The position numbers and the translations under genes were made by a program. A DNA stretch of 64,000 nucleotides from an uncultured bacterium (GTDB taxonomy: Bacteria > Verrucomicrobiota > Lentisphaeria > Victivallales > UBA1829), in assembly GCA_900548385.1 (NCBI GenBank), contig URKJ01000024.1:7908-71907 (forward strand), in the 5' to 3' direction. Under the pieces are notes generated by a model. That model was given only the letters and a program-made list of their open reading frames with translations. It had not been told where the DNA came from and ran no database searches. Shown piece by piece: positions 59,734 to 64,000 of the stretch; position 1 is the stretch's first letter, and every line of letters begins with the position of its first letter.

Positions 59734-61026
59734 TCATTTCGGCCAGAATTTGTCTACAAGCTCGGTCTTGATACCTGTTTCTGTTTTGTCGAAGCATTCC
59801 GCAAGAATCTTCCAACCTTCATCAAGCGCATCTTCCAGCGGGATATTGACGGAAAGGTCCATCATGTGCTTTTCAAACGCCACTCCGTAACGGAGAAGTT
59901 TTTTGTCCCAGTTGCTCATCTGGAAACCCATGGACTGCTTTTCGAGCGTCTCTTTGTAATCCGCATAGAAACGGATCAGGGTATCCATGATCGCACGGTG
60001 GTCTTCACGGGTCTTGCCGTTGACCTGCTGTTTGAGTCGGCTCAGCGATCCGAACGGTTCAATGCGGCCGTTTTTGAGATAGAACTGCCCCTCGGTAATA
60101 TACCCGGTGTTGTCCGGAATCGGGTGCGTCACGTCGTCGCCCGGCATCGTGGTGACGGTCAGAATGGTGATCGAACCGGCGCCGTCGAAGTCAACCGCCT
60201 TTTCATAGCGGGAGGCGAGCTGGGAATAGAGGTCTCCGGGATAACCGCGGTTCGACGGAATCTGTTCCATCGTGATCGCGATTTCCTTCATGGCGTCGGC
60301 AAAGTTGGTCATATCGGTGAGAAGGACAAGTACGCGTTTCTTTTCAAGCGCGTATTTCTCCGCCACCGCAAGGCACATATCCGGAACGAGCAGACACTCC
60401 ACGACGGGGTCCGCCGCAGTGTGGATGAACAGCACCGAACGGGAAAGCGCGCCGTGATCGTCAAGCACGTTTTTGAAGTAGAGATAGTCATCGTACTTGA
60501 GTCCCATTCCGCCGAGGATGATCACGTCGACTTCCGCCTGCATCGCGATCCGGGCAAGGAGCTCGTTGTACGGCTCGCCGGCGACCGAGAAGATCGGCAG
60601 TTTCTGGGATTCGACAAGCGTGTTGAACAGGTCGATCATCGGAATACCGGTACGGATCATCTTGCGCGGGATGATGCGTTTTGCGGGATTGACGGAAGGT
60701 CCGCCGATTTCGATCATATCGGAATTGATCTCCGGGCGCATGTCGCGCGGCTTGCCCGCGCCGTTGAAGACGCGTCCGAGAAGATCGGTCGAGGAGGAGA
60801 CTTTCATCGGATAACCGAGAAAGCGGACCTCGTCGCCCGTGCTGATTCCGCGCGATCCGGCGAAGACCTGCAAATAGACTTTATTGTCCTGAAGACGGAT
60901 CACCTGCGCAAGCGACGTTCCACGGGCGCTGGTGACTTCCGCGAGATCGTTGTACGCGACATTATCGGCTTCCACCGTGATCACGTTGCCGGCGATCTGA
61001 ATGATTTTGTGATAGACCTTACGCAT
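59734..61026 (-). CDS. atpB: V-type ATP synthase subunit B
   Basis: Regulatory nucleotide-binding subunit of the A3B3 head, 430 residues. The degenerate P-loop region (IFSVAGEPYNELLARIA) lacks the Walker lysine, as expected for subunit B, and VLVLLTDMTNFADAMKEIA is the family signature. Start at 61026: the ATG lies just after the subunit A stop region, with A and B overlapping by eight bases. An in-frame codon at 61071 would lie within the subunit A end and is not used. Confidence 0.96.
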   Translation of the reverse strand: MRKVYHKIIQIAGNVITVEADNVAYNDLAEVTSARGTSLAQVIRLQDNKVYLQVFAGSRGISTGDEVRFLGYPMKVSSSTDLLGRVFNGAGKPRDMRPEINSDMIEIGGPSVNPAKRIIPRKMIRTGIPMIDLFNTLVESQKLPIFSVAGEPYNELLARIAMQAEVDVIILGGMGLKYDDYLYFKNVLDDHGALSRSVLFIHTAADPVVECLLVPDMCLAVAEKYALEKKRVLVLLTDMTNFADAMKEIAITMEQIPSNRGYPGDLYSQLASRYEKAVDFDGAGSITILTVTTMPGDDVTHPIPDNTGYITEGQFYLKNGRIEPFGSLSRLKQQVNGKTREDHRAIMDTLIRFYADYKETLEKQSMGFQMSNWDKKLLRYGVAFEKHMMDLSVNIPLEDALDEGWKILAECFDKTETGIKTELVDKFWPK

Positions 61027-62758
61027 TGGCGAGTCTCTCCTTGATTTTCGCGGCGATGGCTTCTTCGCCATTTTTGAACTTATCGGAGTTGAACGGAGAA
61101 TAGTTCCAGTCGGTGAACATCTGTCTCAGTTCAAGGAAGAATCTTCTTGCGGTGTCCTTGTCGTCGAACTTGAACTCATCGTTCAGCACGCCGACCACTT
61201 TGCGGAACACGTATCTCTGACGTTCCGCGCTGCAGGCGGCGTCGACTTCATCAAACGTATTCTGCTGAAGATAAACAAAGTCGAGGAACTCGCTCTTGAG
61301 ATAGATCACGAAGTCTCCGATGTGCGTTCCTTCCTCTCCGACCACCTTCATCATCTGGTTGATCTCGTTTCCGCGGCGGAGAATCTCTCTCGCACGTCTG
61401 ATCTCTTTCTCGTCAACGATGCTTCTGTAATGGCTCCAGCTGTCGAGAGGATGGATCGCGGGATAACGGCGTGCGGAGGAACGTTCACGGGAAAGACCGA
61501 GGAACGCGCCGACCACTTTCAGCGTCGCCTGCGTCACCGGCTCTTCAAAGTTGCCGCCGGCGGGGCTGACCGCTCCGCCGATCGTGATCGAACCTTTGGA
61601 ACCGTCGTTGAGAACGACGAGTCCGGCGCGTTCGTAGAAACTGGCGATCAGGGATTCAAGATACGCCGGGAACGCTTCTTCACCGGGAATTTCTTCGAGT
61701 CGGCCGGACATCTCACGGAGCGCCTGCGCCCAGCGGGAAGTGGAATCCGCCAGCAGCAGAACGTTGAGTCCCATCTGCCGGTAGTATTCCGCAAGCGTCA
61801 CCGCCGTATAGACGGAAGCCTCACGGGCGGCAACCGGCATCGAACTGGTGTTGCAGATAATGATGGAGCGGTCGATCAGCGGTTTTCCGGTCCGGGGGTC
61901 TTCCAGATGCGGAAACTCGCGGAGAATCTCCACGACTTCACCCGCGCGCTCGCCGCAGGCGGCAATGATCACAACGTCCGCTTCCGCATTCCGGCTGATG
62001 GAGTGCTGAAGAACGGTTTTGCCCGCACCGAACGGTCCCGGCGTGCAGAACGTCCCGCCTTTGGCTACGGGGAAGAACGTGTCGATGGTACGCATCTGCG
62101 TAATCATCGGCTCCGTCGGCATGAGTTTTTCCCTGTAGCAGGAAATCGGAATTTTGACCGGCCATTCCTGCACCATGGTGATGACGCGTTCCTCACCCTT
62201 GGAATTTTTCACTTTCGCCATCGTGTCGGTGAGCTTGTAAGTGCCGGCGGGCGCGATCTCCGTGATCTCCCAGGTATCCTTGAACGCAAACGGGATCATG
62301 ATGCTGTGCTGAAAGATACCTTCCGGCACCCAGCCGATTCTGTCGGAAGCGACAACTTTGTCGCCGACTTTGGCTGTGGGCGTGAATTTCCATGTGGATT
62401 CATAATCAAGCGGATCCATGTAAAGACCGCGCTTCAGGAAGAAACCGGCGGCCTCGGCGAGTTTTTCAAGCGGATTCTGCAATCCGTCGTAAACCTGCGT
62501 GAGCAAACCGGGTCCCAGCTTGACGCTGAGAAGAGCATCGGTGAATTCAACGTCGTCGCCGACTTTGAGTCCGGCGGAACTTTCGAAGATCTGGAGGTCG
62601 GCCCTGGAGCCTCTGACGCGGATGACTTCGCATTTGAGTCTGCTGTCGCCGACAATGGCATACGCGACTTCGTTCTGGGTGACGCTGGAGTCGAATTCAA
62701 CGGTCAGCAGGTTGCCGTTGACGCCGACGATCCGGCCCATTTTCTTGTTTTCGAGCAT
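61019..62758 (-). CDS. atpA: V-type ATP synthase subunit A
   Basis: Catalytic subunit of 579 residues. The Walker A motif GPFGAGKT lies near residue 238, preceded by FFPVAKGGTFCTPG. LLADSTSRWAQALREMSGRLEEIPGEE carries Walker B and the catalytic Glu region. The non-homologous bulge insert near residue 110-190 is that of V-type rather than F-type ATPases. Gene order A-B-D-I-K is read toward lower coordinates, all overlapping or closely spaced, so this is one operon. Confidence 0.97.
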   Translation of the reverse strand: MLENKKMGRIVGVNGNLLTVEFDSSVTQNEVAYAIVGDSRLKCEVIRVRGSRADLQIFESSAGLKVGDDVEFTDALLSVKLGPGLLTQVYDGLQNPLEKLAEAAGFFLKRGLYMDPLDYESTWKFTPTAKVGDKVVASDRIGWVPEGIFQHSIMIPFAFKDTWEITEIAPAGTYKLTDTMAKVKNSKGEERVITMVQEWPVKIPISCYREKLMPTEPMITQMRTIDTFFPVAKGGTFCTPGPFGAGKTVLQHSISRNAEADVVIIAACGERAGEVVEILREFPHLEDPRTGKPLIDRSIIICNTSSMPVAAREASVYTAVTLAEYYRQMGLNVLLLADSTSRWAQALREMSGRLEEIPGEEAFPAYLESLIASFYERAGLVVLNDGSKGSITIGGAVSPAGGNFEEPVTQATLKVVGAFLGLSRERSSARRYPAIHPLDSWSHYRSIVDEKEIRRAREILRRGNEINQMMKVVGEEGTHIGDFVIYLKSEFLDFVYLQQNTFDEVDAACSAERQRYVFRKVVGVLNDEFKFDDKDTARRFFLELRQMFTDWNYSPFNSDKFKNGEEAIAAKIKERLANA

Positions 62759-62794
62759 ATATTAATCTCCTTCATTATGTTGCATTCATAACCG

Positions 62795-63334
62795 TCAGAC
62801 GGCTTCCTTGCGGACCTCCGCGGTGGCGAGATCCAGATTTTTCTGCGACAGTTCCGCATTTCTCGCCTTCCATTTCAGCAGCAGTTCCAATTTCAGTTTG
62901 TACGCGCACAGAACATTGAAATTGAACAGATTTCCGAGTTCAAGCTCTTCCAGCTTCCGCCAGCGGGCGGCATCAAGCATTTTTTCCCGTTCGAGCGGAT
63001 TTTCCGCCGCGAACGCTTCCCGCACAGCGCGGTCGGCGTCGGATTCATACGCTCCGTCCGCATGAAGATACGCGGCGGAGTCAAGATTCAGCCGCGCGGC
63101 GCGAAGTTTTGCAATGGAATTGCGGAATGCGGTCTCCCATGCGAGATAATGCGCCGCCAGAGAACCGCCCGGAAATTCCGCAGCGTCCGCAGAAAGATTC
63201 AGAGCCTGAAACATGGCGGACTGTCCGGCTGAAAGATAGAGATCGGTTGAACCGGAAAGTCCCTCCATGGTGATGGAAGGAGCATCGTCCCATTTCAGCA
63301 GAGGCAGAGAAGCGATCAAAGCAAACAATACCAT
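62795..63334 (-). CDS. DUF2764-like V-ATPase operon protein
   Basis: A 179-residue predicted cytoplasmic protein, largely alpha-helical. Conspicuous features are an early SLPLLKWDDAP and a long basic helix (YKLKLELLLKWKARNAELSQ). A gene of this size between subunits E and A is the DUF2764 position in Chlamydiae, Bacteroidetes and spirochaete-like V-ATPase operons, where it may substitute for stalk subunit C. The family assignment is by context and gross pattern, not a known motif. Twenty-one bases separate it from subunit E. Confidence 0.65.
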   Translation of the reverse strand: MVLFALIASLPLLKWDDAPSITMEGLSGSTDLYLSAGQSAMFQALNLSADAAEFPGGSLAAHYLAWETAFRNSIAKLRAARLNLDSAAYLHADGAYESDADRAVREAFAAENPLEREKMLDAARWRKLEELELGNLFNFNVLCAYKLKLELLLKWKARNAELSQKNLDLATAEVRKEAV

Positions 63335-63355
63335 GATTCAACTCCGTTCCGGGCG

Positions 63356-63964
63356 TCAGCCCTTGAGCGCCGCGGCAAGTTTGGGACCGACGTATGCGCA
63401 GATGACATCGGAAAGCGCCTCGTCGGTGAAATCAAGAAACACATCGGAATCTTTAAATCCGATCTGAAGTCCGGAAGCCACATCGGCGTTGATCCGGATC
63501 ACCGGATTCACTTTGAGATCCGCCAGCAGCGACGCCTTGAACTGTGCCGCCATCTGCTCCGCATCGTTTTTGGAAAGCAGCAGTTCGACGGTGGCGTCAC
63601 CCGACGGAGTCTTCTCGCGGTACGCCTTCACCATTTCCAGAATGATCTTCGCCATCGTGTCGGGCGTCATGGCTGCACCGGTGCTCCCGCTGACAAGCGT
63701 TTTCAGACGGCTTTCAATATCGGCACGGAGAGCGATCAGAACATCGCGCGCGGCCTGACGGATCGCGGCATTTCCTTTCGTTACACTGATCTCAGCCTCT
63801 TCGTTTGCCTTTTTGACGATGACAGCCGCCTGTTCCCTGGCTTCGCTGACGATCTTTGCGGCTTCCGCCCTGGCGTTCTCAATGATCTTTACTTTTTCGG
63901 CTTCCGCCTTTTCAATCCCTTCCGTCTGGATCTTGTCCAGAAGTCCCTGCAGCTCTTCCGCCAT
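63356..63964 (-). CDS. atpE: V-type ATP synthase subunit E
   Basis: Peripheral-stalk subunit of 202 residues. The N-terminal 90 residues form an Ala/Glu/Lys-rich coiled coil (EKAEAEKVKIIENARAEAAK) typical of subunit E, and the C-terminal domain is globular. It begins the visible operon; sequence upstream is cut off by an adapter, so any gene before it (for example a subunit G/H-like coiled coil) cannot be seen. Confidence 0.9.
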   Translation of the reverse strand: MAEELQGLLDKIQTEGIEKAEAEKVKIIENARAEAAKIVSEAREQAAVIVKKANEEAEISVTKGNAAIRQAARDVLIALRADIESRLKTLVSGSTGAAMTPDTMAKIILEMVKAYREKTPSGDATVELLLSKNDAEQMAAQFKASLLADLKVNPVIRINADVASGLQIGFKDSDVFLDFTDEALSDVICAYVGPKLAAALKG

Positions 63965-63975
63965 AACTTCTACTC

Positions 63976-64000
63976 CTGTCTCTTATACACATCTGACGCT
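63976..64000. other. Nextera transposase adapter at contig end (artefact)
   Basis: The last 25 bases equal the Tn5 mosaic-end adapter: CTGTCTCTTATACACATCT (63976-63994) followed by GACGCT, the start of one Nextera adapter arm. It is library sequence, not genome. Confidence 0.97.

Overview
The window reads as one chromosomal contig of an anaerobic, polysaccharide-degrading bacterium, most likely a Lentisphaerota (Victivallis-like) gut or sediment organism. This assignment is inference from content. The pointers are pseudopilin genes with an FTL(I/V)ELLVV leader placed directly behind large secreted glycoside hydrolases, a V-type ATPase operon with a DUF2764-like gene, ferredoxin-linked 2-oxoacid oxidoreductase, acetate kinase, a glycyl-radical enzyme, and no visible aerobic respiration genes. 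Most genes are GC-rich, but one block (about 16.3-20.6 kb) is conspicuously AT-rich.

Layout. 0-5.1 kb: acetate kinase, a histidine phosphatase, class II fructose-bisphosphate aldolase and a GH36-like alpha-galactosidase. 5.2-11.4 kb: an SNF-family Na+ symporter, two family 2 glycosyltransferases and a GH78-like rhamnosidase with a LacI-type operator. 11.6-15.8 kb: a promoter, a 1105-residue secreted clan-A-like glycosidase and a pseudopilin. 15.9-20.6 kb: an accessory island. It starts with a sigma70-type promoter, a small ORF carrying fourteen AAGC units and a perfect inverted repeat. It continues with SPFH/SHOCT, four-TM, zinc-ribbon/TPR, PH-like and YidD-like membrane genes, and ends in hairpins and a decayed HigA-like fragment. 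20.7-27.4 kb: a TPR protein, mnmE, an AraC regulator, a two-component system and a P-loop kinase.

27.4-33.5 kb: a minus-strand sugar-acid block (uxaC, fructuronate-reductase-like SDR, GH39, two Gfo/Idh/MocA oxidoreductases) that looks dedicated to glucuronate-decorated xylan or similar glycans. 33.6-38.4 kb: an ABM monooxygenase, coaD, a YceD-like protein, a nitroreductase, a ferredoxin and a 2-oxoacid:ferredoxin oxidoreductase with fused beta and gamma chains. 38.4-42.3 kb: an AraC regulator, a divergent glycyl-radical enzyme without a neighbouring activase, and a secreted LIM/DA1-like metallopeptidase. 42.5-49.3 kb: ileS, trpS, an EIIA-CBS protein and a NhaD/ArsB-type permease. 49.4-56.0 kb: a GntR/LacI-hybrid regulator, a 1223-residue GH42-like glycosidase, a double F5/8C protein and a second pseudopilin. 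56.0-64.0 kb: an HD hydrolase and the V-ATPase operon E-DUF2764-A-B-D-I-K, read right to left.

The last 25 bases are a Nextera transposase adapter, so the right edge is a library artefact and the V-ATPase operon is cut just before its first gene's upstream region. The metabolic picture is extracellular glycan hydrolysis, uptake, sugar and sugar-acid catabolism to pyruvate and acetate with ferredoxin-linked oxidations, and a probably Na+-coupled membrane energy economy. No tRNA, rRNA, CRISPR array, transposase or integrase was recognised.
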